A stretch of DNA of 64,000 nt, from the NCBI GenBank assembly GCA_947623455.1, contig OX392545.1:26115001-26179000 (forward strand), read 5' to 3'. This document shows, in pieces, positions 21,985 to 34,189 of this stretch. Both the position numbers and the translations under genes were made by a program. The stretch's first letter is position 1; every line of letters begins with the position of its first letter. Under the pieces are notes generated by a model that was given only the letters and a program-made list of their open reading frames with translations, did no database searches and was not told the DNA's origin. This stretch comes from Mimachlamys varia. Its lineage: Eukaryota; Mollusca; Bivalvia; Pectinida; Pectinidae.

Positions 21985-24290
21985 AGGTCATCTGACCCGA
22001 AGGGTCAAGATGACCTATTGCCATCATGCTTCGTCCGTCGTCGTGCGCCGTGCGCCGTCCGCCGTCCGCCGTCCGCCGTCCGTAAACTTTTCCTTTAACA
22101 ATCTTCTTCTTAGTAACCAAAAGGCTCTAGGTGCTGATATTTGGCCAGTAGGCACCTGGGATTGAGTGCTACAAAGTTTCCTCATTTCAATGACCTTGAC
22201 CTGTTTTCAAGGTCACAGGGGTCAAATATGTAAAAACCTTTAACAATCTTCTTCTCAGTAACCAAAAGGTCTAGGGTAATGATATTTGGCCAGTAGGCAC
22301 CTGGGATAGAGTGCTACAAAGTTTCCTCATATCGATGACCTTGACTAACTTTCAAGGTCACAGGGGTCAAATATGTAAAAAAGCGTTTGACAATCTTTTC
22401 CTCACTAACCAATAGGCTATGGGTGATCATATTTGGCCAGTAGGTACCTGGGATAGAGTGTTCTAAAGTTTCCTCATATAAATGACCTTGACCTACTTTC
22501 AAGGTCACAGGGGTCAAATATGTTAAAAAATCTACACATCATTATCTAAAGAACTAAATGATCTAGAGCAATGATATTTTTGTATGATATGTAGACCAGC
22601 AATGCGAATCTTTTTCTAACATATTGTGTTTAGGTCAAAGGTCAACTTTGAGTGCTGGACGGGGTCAAAGGTTAACATGGGTTATAATAGGTAAAAAGCT
22701 TTAAGAATCTTCTTCTCAAGTTCCATAAGGCCCAGGGTTCTGATATTTGGCCAGTAGGTACCAGGGATAGAGTGTTCTAAAGTTTCCTCATATAAATGAC
22801 CTTGACCTACTTTCAAGGTCACAGGGGTCAAATATGTTAAAAAATCTACACAACATTATCTAAAGAACTAAATGATCTAGAGCAATGATATTTTTGTATG
22901 ATATGTAGACCAGCAATGCGAATCTTTTTCTAACATATTGTGTTTAGGTCAAAGGTCAACTTTGAGTGCTGGACGGGGTCAAAGGTTAACATGGGTTATA
23001 ATAGGTAAAAAGCTTTAAGAATCTTCTTCTCAAGTTCCATAAGGCCCAGGGTTCTGATATTTGGCCAGTAGGTACCAGGGATGGAGTACTCTAAAGTTTT
23101 CTCATATAAATGACCTTGACCTACTTTCAAGGTCACATGGGTCAAATATGTTAAAATATCTACACAACATTATCTAATGAACCGAATGATCTAGACCGAT
23201 GATACTTGCATATATTATATGTAGAGTGGCAATGCAAATCTTTTTCTGATATATTGTGTTTAGGTCAAAGTTCAACTTTAAGCGCTGGACGGGGTCAAAG
23301 GTTCACTGGGGCTATAATGGGTAAAAAGTTTTAAGAATCTTCTTCTCAAGTTCCATAAGCCCCAGGGTCCTGATATTTGGCCAGTAGGTACCTGGCATGG
23401 AGTGCTACAAAGTTTCCGCATATGAATGACCTTGACCTACTTTCAAGGTCACAGGGGTCAAATATGTAAAAATCTTTAACAATCTTCTTCTCAATAACCA
23501 AAAGGCCCTGGGTGCTGATATTTGGCTGGTAGGTACTTGGCATAGTGTGCTATCAAGTTTCCTCATATGAATGATCTTGACCCACTTTCAAGGTCACAGG
23601 GGTCAAATATGTAAAAATCTTTAACAATCTTCTTCTCAATAACCAAAAGGCCCTGGGTGCTGATATTTGGCTGGTAGGTACCTGGCATAGTGTGCTATCA
23701 AGTTTCCTCATATGAATGATCTTGACCCACTTTCAAGGTCACAGAGGTCAAATATGTAAAATCTTTTAACAATCTTCTTCTCGCTAACCAAATCCCCCAG
23801 AGTAATATGGTATTTGGCTAGTAGGTACCTGGGATAGAGTGCTACAAACTTTCCTCATACAATGGACCTCAACCTACTTTCAAGGTCATAGGGGTCAAAC
23901 ATGTAAAAATACCTTTAACAATCTTCTCCTCAACAACTTAAAGGCCCTGGGTGTTGATATTTAGCCAGTAGGTACCTCTAATGGAGTGCTACAAAGTTTC
24001 CTTGTATGAATGACCTTGACCTACTTTCAAGGTCGCAAGGGTAAAACATGTAAAAATCTTTTAACAAACGTCTTCTCGCTTACCAAAAGGCCCTAGGTGC
24101 TGATATTTGGCCAATGGGTACCTGGGACAGATTGGTGCAAAGATTCCTCATATAGACCTTCACTTATACTTTCAAGGTCACAGGGGTTATAAACATGTAT
24201 GTAGATATCTTTGAACAACTTGGCAAAAACAAACACAAATGATATAGATCTTTATAGTCAGATGACCGTTGAGGCCCCTGGGCCTCTTGT
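21985..24290 (+). repeat. Large complex repeat with internal ~145-bp and ~305-bp tandem units
   Basis: Left end GGTCATCTGACCCGAAGGGT and a GTCCGCC triplet-like run (22050-22080); right end CCCCTGGGCCTCTTGTTA. Inside are repeated blocks: AATCTTCTTCTCA, TGATATTTGGCCAGTAGG, AAGTTTCCTCATAT, GACCTTGACC and TTTCAAGGTCACAGGGGTCA. From 22530 to 23300 each unit gains an extra TCTACACA...GGACGGGGTCAAAGGTT block. I recall this as a common bivalve repeat type. No transposase frame. Confidence 0.65.
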
Positions 24291-24545
24291 TATGGTTAGC
24301 GTCCTATTAGCCGGGAAATGAATTCAAAGACGTGTCTCCACGTTACATAAGTGTTGATGTGTGTAGATATGCTGGAGGCGGGTATGTTGGTGTACTCTCT
24401 TCCTTGTGATAGATCGGATCTGCTGCCGACTTTATATTGCTAACCCCATTAGCACTGCAGCCCGCCAGATCATCTTTACATTACATACTGACCACAGGAG
24501 AAGTTGAACGTAAAACAACCCAATATAACTACAATCCATCAATTA
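24285..24545 (+). repeat. Unclassified dispersed-repeat-like block
   Basis: GGTTAGCGTCCTATTAGCCG resembles the 5' part of the SINE central domain. It is followed by unrelated sequence ending GAACGTAAAACAACCC, a typical trailing motif of other copies in the window. The class is uncertain. Confidence 0.3.
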
Positions 24546-25069
24546 TTTTACACTGGTTTATCTCGGTTTAGTTTTAATTTTGTTTATTAACATCTAAGGT
24601 GCTGCTTTATTGTTTAAGTGTGCATGTATGCCAGTCTTATGGTATGTAAGACCATGAGCTCATGTCATACAATAACCCTTCTGTCACTAAGATGTATATA
24701 CCGACACTTGTTTATCTAGTATGTTTTTATATACACTTTGATATTATTACACGTCTGCTTAGACTGTAAGATTTTATATACTTACGCACTGTAAGTATCA
24801 AATTATTATCCACATGTTGTCACGGACTTAGATAGCATTTCATTTCGTGATATTGTGAAGAGCTTTAGAGTAATTTAAGAGCGCTATATAAATGGTGTAT
24901 ATTTTTTTTATTATTATTAAGTTACTTGTTTTTATATCAAAACATAATTAACATATAACCCATTAAATTATAGTGAAAAGAAAATTAAGAACATAATATT
25001 CATTATGATATTTTGGTGTTTTGATATTAGAAGACTTTCAGGTGTAGCATGCAATCAAAGAAAAAAACA

Positions 25070-25250
25070 AGAGAATACCAGAGCGTCAACAAAACCATAA
25101 TACTAGCTCAAATTCTAGTAATCTAGCTGTAAAATACGAAAAATTGGAAAGGTTCACATGGAGACCATTGTAAAGGTAATAGAGAATAAGACCAGGTGTT
25201 CTGGAAGAGTAAGCTTCAGCTGCTCAATCGACAACACCCGACATATAAGT
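25070..25250 (+). mobile_element. Family B dispersed element, copy 5
   Basis: GAGAATACCAGAGCGTCAAC, then AATAAGACCAGGTGTTCTGG and AAGAGTAAGC, then TCGACAACACCCGACATATA. Confidence 0.6.
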
Positions 25251-25254
25251 AATT

Positions 25255-27490
25255 TTGTTTATCATAATGTAGGTAAATAGCGACGAGATTTATCCATTAG
25301 CGAAATCATCGAAATTAGCAACTATACAGTATCCTTAATGGTTGTAGACAAAAATGTACGTATATAATTTAGTGTCACCAGGTATTTCTAAACAATTTTC
25401 TATTTTAATTTGTAAATGTTCTTTCATTAAATAAATTAGACAAAAATGTTTGTTCCTTCATATACAAAGAAATATTTAATTCACACGTCTTCAATTTGTT
25501 CTATCGAGCTTTTCATCATTAAAGATATATTTCCGACAAATTGTTCAGCAGAGGTATTGACGTCTATACCAATGTGGCCATTTTCATTTTAGCAAACACC
25601 AAGCCCGTTGTCGGAGCTGAAGACGTATTTGTAGATGGTGACTCAAGTATATGCTGATGTGGAGAAGGATTTCCAGGTGTCGACCAAATAGATTCTAAGC
25701 GAGGGTATAAGGTCTCATTGTTACCTAAACAACAGTAACGCTGAAACCAGAGTAAACTATTCAACATGTACCCTTAAAAATCGTCTAACTTTTCATGATT
25801 TATTCCATGAAGTATCGGTGACCTTTGGTTGGGGTGAACTTATGTAAAAATATACAGCAACTAATATTAGCATCTAGGTTTGCTTATTACGCATATGACC
25901 TAACCCAGTATAACCTGAGGCTTGAAACGGGTGAATTTCAATCCATGAAAAAATCTTAAAAAAAACAATATTCAAAGGAAATTCGACTGCTAGTTTGCTC
26001 AAACATTGAATTGATAATTAGATTTTAGAATATCGTTACATGTGTAAAGAACATTTAAAACTAAGGGTTTTATCGAGGTTTGGTTTATTGTTTAATATTT
26101 ACGATATTTGCATATTATTTTAGATTCCCCATATGTGGCCTCCCCAATGAAGCAACCCCAGAAATCAGCTGATACACCGCAGCTAAAAATAGGTATCAGG
26201 TTCCCCTGTTGTTTACGCCAATGTACACCTTTTTAAACATTTAAATAGAGTTTTCTCAACGACCTGTTTCAGCAAAAGAGGTTTAAATATTCACATTTGA
26301 CTGACTTATAAATGCACAGACACAGAATAAACCTAAGGGATGTCGTTCTCTTTGTTCTGGTAAATTGCAAGCCCTAGGCTGGGCAAAGGTCAGATTTGCC
26401 AAGGTTACTTCTTTGTGAGGCCCGGGAGGGGCACTTATAATGAACGGGCCATTGAATGGAGCGCACGATAAACAAACCTGTCGAAAAATGATTGATATCT
26501 CTTACAATCATCGTTTAGAACTGTACTGGTTTTCCTGTGTGTAAATATTGATATATAAAATGTTTTTTTTCTATAAATGCCCCCTTATATGATAATATTA
26601 GAGAAATGTATCTCGATAAATGGGAACAAAATACATCAGAAGATGAAAATGTCATAACAATTTTGTCAACGAATGACTATTATTAAAATATCTAATGTAA
26701 TGTAATATCTAATATCTATATATAATGTAATATAATACTCTAGTTATATTTCGTAGTTATATGTGGGTGTATATGCATTGCCATCAAATTATACCTATGT
26801 AATTATAATTGTGCAATAAATGTTTTAATTGAATTGAATTGTAACATAACCAAATAAAGGAAGTTTCGATTAATTTCAACAAATGTTATAAAAATTATAA
26901 AAGCTGGAAAAAATATAATATTGTCAAAGGCAAACGAAAATATACAGATTGTCTGTCAGTCTCTATACTTAACACTCATTATTCAATTTTAAATCAACTC
27001 GAGCAAATCTACATATTTCAACTTCATGTTAATGCATTCAAGACCAGCTCAAATTAATTTACAATAAATAAGGCCTAAACCTGCTCAAGTTCATAAATAG
27101 AATTACGAACTATATTCTAATGAATTTTTCCAATATGCAATTGATAACTTATCATACAGCTAGGACAAACATACAAGTATCACACAGCTACAGACAGTTA
27201 AACAAAATTCACTTGTGATGCGGTAACTCAATTATTACATTTTTACCGGTGAAATATTAAAAATTATTCGTTCTATATAGAAGTGATATTTTTCACTAAT
27301 GAGAAAGATGATATTTTTTACCTGTGAGGAATATGAATTTTTTCCCTAGTGATAAAATACCACTTTTTCTGAATTGACCTATTGGAACGCTGCTTACAAA
27401 CGACATTCAGAAAAATAAAAAGCTTCCATTGTGTATTTTGTTATAAAAATGTAATAAACAGAAAATCTAACAGCATGTTTTAGTAATACC
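25255..27490. other. AT-rich intergenic DNA
   Basis: I recognise no gene. Short TA-rich runs occur near 26690-26760. A minus-strand open frame at 25564-25767 is considered under rejected items. Confidence 0.5.
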
Positions 27491-27612
27491 GAACATACGT
27501 GTATTTCCCTCATGCGGCTTATATTTTTATATTTTTCACTCGTGGTACGAACTCGTGAAAAATATCAAAATATTAGCCCCACTCGTGAAATATTACTGAA
27601 GACACTGTAAGA
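27490..27612. repeat. Foldback block with ATTTTTCACTCGTGG core
   Basis: TATATTTTTCACTCGTGGTA is followed by GAACTCGTGAAAAATATCAA, a short inverted repeat. A second CACTCGTGAAATATTACTGA and GAAGACACTGTAAG follow. The latter motif recurs near 28262, where the same kind of sequence flanks a family B copy. Confidence 0.5.
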
Positions 27613-27950
27613 AATCCTCTATTTCCTTTCTGTATAATTATCAAATATTGCACATATTGGATAGTTCTTTGACGACAACCCTATGTACTGTACTAAATAT
27701 TGTTTATTATTTTACTGTTGATACATCTTTTACGTACTGTACTTACAATGTAAATACTGCAATTCTTATCAGATTATTTTTATTTTATATCATCTGGTTA
27801 ACTGGAAATTGCGTATATTAAAACGGTATTATTCATTGAACTAGATATTATTAGCAAATAGAAAAAAAGAAAAGAAAAGAAAGCAGTATTGTCTATATGC
27901 CTTTCGTATCTCACGAGACTATTCATGAGACTGTTTTAGATATAAAAAAA

Positions 27951-28140
27951 TGAGAGAATACCAAAGCGTCAACAAAACCATAATGCATTTAAAAACGATT
28001 CAACTAGAGGCAAAAGATGAACAAAGGAAATATTTACATGGCGACCTCTGTAAAAGTACAGAGAATAAGACCATGTGTTCCGGAAGAGTAAGCGTATTCT
28101 GCTTCATCGACAACACCTGTCATGTAGATCTTGGTCACAT
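27951..28140 (+). mobile_element. Family B dispersed element, copy 6
   Basis: GAGAATACCAAAGCGTCAAC, AACCATAATGCATTTAAAAA, then AGACCATGTGTTCCGGAAGA, AGCGTATTCTGCTTCATCGA and CAACACCTGTCATGTAGATC. It is one of the fullest copies. Confidence 0.65.
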
Positions 28141-28289
28141 CCATAGAAATATGAAGAGAATATCTAACATGCAGTGTCTTCAGTACTACATATAATATTT
28201 CACACGTGAGAGTGAGGGGAAATATAAAAATATTAGCCACACAGTAAGCGTTTAAAGTTTACTGAAGACACTGTAAGATATTGTTTGTT

Positions 28290-29230
28290 GCATTCTTATA
28301 GCAAAATCTTCCTTGACAGCTTTCCATTTTCCCAATGTCGTTTTTAAACAGTGTTTTGATTAGTCAAATAAGAAATAAAGTGATATATTTCACACTTTTA
28401 AAGTATGGATAATTTTCGATATTGTAATATACAATGTAATGTACATAAATAACCTGTTGATGTATATATCTCATCAGATATTCAAATACTGTAACACTTT
28501 ATCAGATAATGTTTGGGGTATCTGTCAGTGCATATAAAGGTAATCATAAGATGTAAACATCAATAGTAAACAGTTTGACGATTTAATTATTCAGTATTTG
28601 AAAAACATGTATCATGAAAAGGCTGCAGAATACGTAATAAGATATAAGAAATATTCATAACAAGACTAAAATGGACAATATTCGTTTTAGTCTTCACATA
28701 TTCACAGTATATTGATTAAAATTGAAATGTTTTTTCAAAATGTAATATAACATTTGACATAAAAAGTTAAAAAAAGAGGAAACAAATTTAAATGTACTTT
28801 TAGTGGAGAGTAAACAAAAATAAAGTTAAATATTTTATCAACAGCTACACTTATACATGTATAACGACATGCATATGTTTTTGTGTCTGAGTATTTCGTA
28901 GCGGTGCATGTTTATTTCTGTTGTTAAGTAAGAAGGCGTCAGCAAGTGTGAGTATGCTTATAATATAATGACAATATAGAGATTCAACGGTAACATACAC
29001 ACTTCAAAAACACTCACCGTAAAACGTAAATACATACCTAAATGTAACTTAGAATTATAAATTAAGTTATTTAACTATCTTATTATTATTTCTCACAAAA
29101 ACATATACAAAATAAAAAATATATTGACCATAAACGGGTGTTCGAATGTGATAATTACTATATTAATAAAGGCAGCACACACAGGGGCTAGGCACGGACC
29201 TATGTCACACTGTCCCAACCCTCCCACTAT
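28290..29230. other. AT-rich intergenic DNA without recognised features
   Basis: I see no supported gene, array or mobile element in this stretch. Confidence 0.5.
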
Positions 29231-29235
29231 AATCT

Positions 29236-29362
29236 AATGAAAATAATTGATAAATTTCAGCGTGATACGTCAAGCGGTCTCTTTTAATTTCAGTGTCTGA
29301 TAGTCGATTTTTGTGTGAAATTTAACCGCTTGACGTAGAAAGCTAAAATTTTTCATTACGGT
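29236..29362. mobile_element. Short foldback element with ACGTCAAGCGGT arms
   Basis: The left arm ends TACGTCAAGCGGTCTC and the right arm begins AACCGCTTGACGTAGAAAGC. The outer parts (AATTGATAAATTTCAGC against GCTAAAATTTTTCATTAC) pair imperfectly. Confidence 0.5.
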
Positions 29363-30634
29363 TTTAGATGATTAAAGACATTAAAAACAATTGGAAAATT
29401 TTGTTTTTATATATTTTCTCTATATTTCGCTATATTAGTTACATATAGATGCCTAAGATGGTTATCCTCCTGGCCACAAGTGCCTGTCATTTAGGAATAA
29501 TTTTTATATTTGTGGTTATGCATGTTCGCAATACAATCATCTGATATCGTTGCATAAATCTGCTGAACTCGTAAGAAGTACAAGAGATATTGATGTACAG
29601 TCTAAGAAGCTTGTTTACGATAGGCCACGGAAAGCATTATCATAACTCATTTTCTCCCTCGATATACGGTCGGACAACTATAAAATGCCAGGATTTTCAT
29701 TCACGGTGAACGGCAAGATAACATTGGGTTTAGTTTTGTATTATACATACTAACAGCCAATGTTATTTACATTTACAGTTGGTTGTACATGCGTGCTAAT
29801 GAGGGGGATATGGTATATAAGTGGAATACCTCTTTATGATTAGATGCCGACTTCAGAGAATGATATACCTCGTAGAAATACCTTGCCAAACCCCCAAGGT
29901 ACACTGTAGGGTCACCTGGTGACGTAATACTGACGAAAGGGTTAGCCAGTTGTCGTCATTATCCGCAATGCTAAGCGTTAGGACAATCATTATCACTACT
30001 TTGATATGCCTAGAGTAGGAACTTCATCCATTGCTTCCTTATTTTGGCAAATGTTCAAGGCGTTGAAATTGAGGGTTCATTTTGAAAAAAACAAAGTAGT
30101 GCATTTTAATATTATCTATTTCTTATTGTTGTACACATTATAAATGAACGTTTAAAATGTATTACAAATATTTAAAGAGATAACATAATGTTTAGGAGAC
30201 AGATTTCAACAATATCCATACATGTAAACAATAGAACCTTCTCTTGAATATGCACCTTTGGCATATATAATTTTCCGGCTTGGTTACATTTAGTTCTAAG
30301 GGTTGAAATTACTTATTTTTCACCTTTGCTATTTTTGGAATGATTGCAAGGCTTGTATCTCCGTAAAGATATTGTTCACACGTAGGAGTGCGAAAATACA
30401 CCATAACCGTGTCCACAATGTCGACCTCCCTGACAAACGGTCGGCTAACGAGACGTCACAATCGAGCGAGCGCGTCACCAACTTGCTGACGTGGTATAAA
30501 AAATGGCGAACGTGTCATATATATAAGTTCTTGCTAACGTCATACATTGTACGTACTGGCTAACGAGTCTCACATACTGACTTATACATATTGTCTAACA
30601 AGTCATATAAACTGGTTAACGTGATAAACATATT

Positions 30635-31074
30635 TCTACCACAAATCCCCGTGTTATTCCACTATCAGACCATTATATAAACGTACTGACTGTGGGATAA
30701 ATATATGTTATATACCACTAGTGGAATATGACCTTCCGGACTTTTGATTGGATGAGAAACTGAACCTTGACCGGAAATCACGTGGTTCAATACAACGTGC
30801 TGATTTTTGACGTCGTCATCGATTGTTGACGTCGTCTCAATTTGGTGGAAATATATAAATGATGATGTGTTCTCGCGCAAATATCCCACGGTTTACAGAA
30901 AACAACACTTCTACTGCGACTTAATATTATTGTGGTAGAAACAGGTCACACGACTCATGGTTGTTGGATATGAAATTTATTTCACTCGCTAAAGCTCGTG
31001 TCTTTTGTAACTTCAAAAAAAATTAACTCGAGTGAAATAAATTCCATATCCAACAACCACTCGTTGTGTAACCA
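30635..31074 (+). mobile_element. ~440-bp composite foldback element, copy 1
   Basis: Shares its whole length with 36849-37307. First part: TTCTACCACAAAT to ATTGTGGTAGAA, a ~12-base inverted pair enclosing ACCACTAGTGGAATATGA, CCGGACTTTTGATTGG and two TTGACGTCGTC-type words. Second part: GGTTGTTGGATATG to CATATCCAACAACC. Here the left arm of the second part is shortened. Confidence 0.65.
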
Positions 31075-31164
31075 TTATCAACACTTATTGGGGCAATTTT
31101 CTATCTGGTGTAAAAGCTACTTCCTGCTGGACGCTCACCCTGTTGTCATTCTGATCTGACTTCT

Positions 31165-31300
31165 GTGTGGTAGCACTTTAAATCGGAACAAGTGCCGCAC
31201 TATCGCAAGAAAGGCTTACACGAACATACCACATCCTCCCAACTACACGCGCTCTCAACACATGCACCCACATCACATACACTGGGAGCCCGCCCTTTGA
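31165..31300 (+). repeat. Dispersed repeat fragment (AAGGCTTACACGAACATACC)
   Basis: GCACTTTAAATCGGAACAAG then AAGGCTTACACGAACATACC matches 55857-55960 closely. A reverse copy is seen around 32290-32350. Confidence 0.5.
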
Positions 31301-31366
31301 TGACCATAGCAGTTACAATGTAATAAAACGTAAACCCTAATAAAATCAAACCAAATACTGTAAAAG

Positions 31367-31592
31367 TGGAATTGTTCGCTGTGTGGAAATTGTCGCTTAT
31401 TTCGCTGCATTAAATCTAAGCGAATAAAATCACACGCGAAATTATTTTTTACTCACTCAAACTCTACAGTCGATAATAGTGTACATAGTGTTAAACAGAA
31501 GACTGACAGCGCAAAATGTTCCACACCGCGAACAGTTTGGAGGCTGACTAAGCGAAAAGATCCACGAGCGAAAATATTGGCTTTTACAGTAT
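31367..31592. mobile_element. MITE with TACTGTAAAA ends
   Basis: The left end TACTGTAAAAGTGGAATTGT and right end TGGCTTTTACAGTA form inverted termini. Internal blocks with TTCGCTGTGTGGAAAT and ATGTTCCACACCGCGAA are also inverted. It is about 225 bp with no open frame. A related GTAAAATTGGAAAAATTCGC block occurs at 51431-51530. Confidence 0.6.
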
Positions 31593-31609
31593 ACACTGTT
31601 TTACATATC

Positions 31610-31760
31610 CGTCATTGACCTTTAACACCGTTCATGTATTGTTATACCCGGTGACAGATGCCGTGCAGGTTTCATGTTTCATCAGCATTGTAATATAATG
31701 ACCTTTTATCGGGTATGTTTTTCATCATAATCGAATATATTTATTAAACATACGGAGGTT
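31610..31760 (-). repeat. Family E repeat, copy 1 (inverted)
   Basis: Reverse complement of the block TACCCGATAAAAGGTCATTG, GATGAAACAT, ACAGCATCTGTCACC that is found at 32073-32190 and 35330-35450. Confidence 0.55.
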
Positions 31761-32064
31761 CGTCTTTATATGACATTTTGTTTTAATAGCCGGTGGAATC
31801 TAAAACATAGAAAACATTGATTTTGATTATTACCATTCAAAAACGTGTTTTTATCAGTTATCAATACCAGAAACGTAATTCAATCGAAAGGAAAAATTTA
31901 GGCAAACTATAGGCTTGATATTGTTCACGGGATTTTCTATCCTATTGAAAAAAATGTCAGATAAGGACGAGCGTCTGTGTATAAATAATATACACTTATT
32001 CGTATCATAAGAGGAAATAAACTTCAAACGAATCAACAAAATAACGAATTTTAAGTGTTCTGGA

Positions 32065-32290
32065 GTGTTTAATGTAATGAAAATCATACCCGATAAAAGG
32101 TCATTGCTGATGAAACATAAACTCTGTACAGCATCTGTCACCAGTAAAACAATACATCTAAAGGGATTAAAGGTCGATGACATAGATGTAAAAAACATGA
32201 TACATTTTACAGGCTTATTGTCCTTTAAACAGCTGAGGTCATTTAAGGACACCCTCTCTGTGTATGCGATGTGAGAGTATGTGTTGAACA
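32065..32290 (+). repeat. Family E repeat, copy 2, joined to SINE-core-like sequence
   Basis: CATACCCGATAAAAGGTCAT leads into CTTTAAACAGCTGAGGTCAT and TTTAAGGACACCCTCTCTGT. An open frame of 69 codons here is fully explained by the repeat, which recurs at 35330-35545. Confidence 0.55.
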
Positions 32291-32421
32291 CGTGTGTATT
32301 GAGGAGGATGCGGTATGTTCGTGTAAGCATCCTTACGATAGTCCAGACCCCGAGACCATGAAACAACCTTTGACTTAAATTTATGCTTAGCCATTCACGT
32401 ATGACGTTACTTTTTGTAACG

Positions 32422-32801
32422 TTAAAGGCCCAATATACGTAACTTCAGGGAAATTTCCGTGATTCTGAAAAATCCAGTTGATAACCATGCAAAAATAAGC
32501 CTAAACCGAAGTAAACCTGAGCGGTAACTAACAAGTAACTCTTGACAAAAAAATCCAAAACACTGAAAATAATTCAGGTGGGGCCCACTTCAACAACAAA
32601 CCGAAGGTAGAAGACGGTTCGAAATGGACGCGTGTTTACAAATAGCATGTTTCAAATGCTGCTGTACCGGTTACCGCGAAAGAATTCATCTTGAATATTG
32701 CTGATATCAGTTAATCTTAACTAAATCTGTAAATATAAAAAGTTATTAGGCTTGATTTTTGCTTCAAGTTTTGCCGACAGTTACGTATATTGGGCCTTTA
32801 A
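32422..32801 (-). mobile_element. TTAA-type non-autonomous DNA element, copy 2
   Basis: TTAA, then AGGCCCAATATACGTAACTT; right end GACAGTTACGTATATTGGGCCT, then TTAA (32798-32801). The inside (AAACCGAAGTAAACCTGAGC and others) is the reverse complement of copies 1 and 3. Confidence 0.75.
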
Positions 32802-32869
32802 TCGTGGCAGGCCAAGTCAAAACGTAAGATTGTTTGATGATCATTGGGCCGGATCTTTTGCTGATTTGA

Positions 32870-33225
32870 AGTGGTAACAGATTTAAGTATACTGCTGAAG
32901 GTCACCGCAAAACAACCAATCTAGTCGCATTATGCTTACAACTGGTGAACCAGTCGTTCCTCTAAAAATCGTTTTTACTCGGGCAAGGAGTAGCATTTCC
33001 GGGAAACCGATAACTGTGTGTGAATGTGTGTGTTGGTGGAGACTTGTGATAACACAGATATGGTTCCAACTTTAAAGTGCTATCATAGTGAAAAATTAGG
33101 ACGAGGGTAACCCTTCTTTCTGTCACATTACACTGACAATAATGGTTGACGAGTTGGTGGTGCAGTAATCATAATGATTGAACGTTATTTACGTTCTGTG
33201 GCATGTCTCGGCCCCGACACAGAAT
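32870..33225 (+). repeat. Family D dispersed repeat, copy 2
   Basis: AAGTATACTGCTGAAGGTCA, ACAACTGGTGAACCAGTCGT and TTCTGTCACATTACACTGAC match the blocks at 13437-13785, in rearranged or duplicated order. Confidence 0.5.
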
Positions 33226-33265
33226 CAGTTATCTTTCTCATCTGGGCAAACGGTCATTACTTAAG

Positions 33266-33475
33266 CTTTGGTTTATTTTGTTTCAAGCCCTATTAACAAC
33301 CATGGTCATTTAAGGACGTGCTAGGTTTAGGAGGTGGAGGAAAGCCGGAGTACCCGACGAAAAACTACCGACCTACGGTTAGTATCTGGCAACTGCCCCA
33401 CGTGGGATTAAAGTCAGAGGTGGAGGGCTAGTGGTAGAATGTCGGAACACATTAATCACTCGGCCAGCGCGACCC
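33266..33475 (-). mobile_element. tRNA-headed SINE, copy 2
   Basis: Same layout as copy 1: TTTGGTTTATTTTGTTTCAA, CATGGTCATTTAAGGACGTG, GGTGGAGGAAAGCCGGAGTA, CCGACCTACGGTTAGTATCT, and the tRNA-like head read on the minus strand as TGGGTCGCGCTGGCCGAGTG. The B-box region is damaged. Confidence 0.65.
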
Positions 33476-34189
33476 AACATTGCTAAAGCAAATTATATTT
33501 TCATTTTCAAAATAAATGATGCACAAGGTAGATGTGTATACGGTATCGGGCTAAATTTCGAGACGGGAATACGATATGCAGTGACACATAAAGACGTAGG
33601 AAATATTTTCTTACTGTGAAATTGCTCTTCCCCTCTGTTTCGGCACTCAGATGGTACCAACACGATATTTATTCGTTAAATCCTAACTAACTTACTGTTT
33701 CTTAGTGCCTTTTTTGGTATAACACAATCTTTGACTTTAGTATTACCATTCGCTCATGTGAGAATGTTGATGGTTCTGTATCAGGCCGTGAACACACTGG
33801 GCGGCATACTGTGCTGGATGCCTCGGTATGGTACTTCCTGGGTATGGTACTACCTCGGGTATCAGATCAGTAATATCACAATGAAGCAAGTACCCTGTCA
33901 TCCTCGATATCCAGGGGTTACAATAATCTACGTTCAAGTAAAACAAAACTGACCAATCGCTAGACTGTATGCCCGTCTTTTGAAGATCACAAAGGAGCCT
34001 CAACCAATTTCAAAGCCTCTCATTTTTTACCGTTATGTGACCACGAGATACTTTTGATGAACATCAAAGGGGATCGAACCAGCCTCATTGTCTCATCAAC
34101 AAGGTGGTTCACACAGATCCTTCAATTTTGCACACATTGACACATTCCAAAGGTGTAGAGATCGTGTCCGGCACACATACCCAACAATT

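Noticed and set aside
25564..25767. Minus-strand frame rich in Pro, Ser and Thr preceded by a fair acceptor (CTGGTTTCAG)
   Set aside because: The composition is somewhat protein-like, but there is no recognised motif, no clear donor or partner exon, and the frame simply ends in TAG. I could not support it as an exon.
31854..32366. Minus-strand frame of 170 codons
   Set aside because: It overlaps two inverted repeat families (E and SINE-core) and has no family resemblance; the length is explained by stop-poor repeat sequence.
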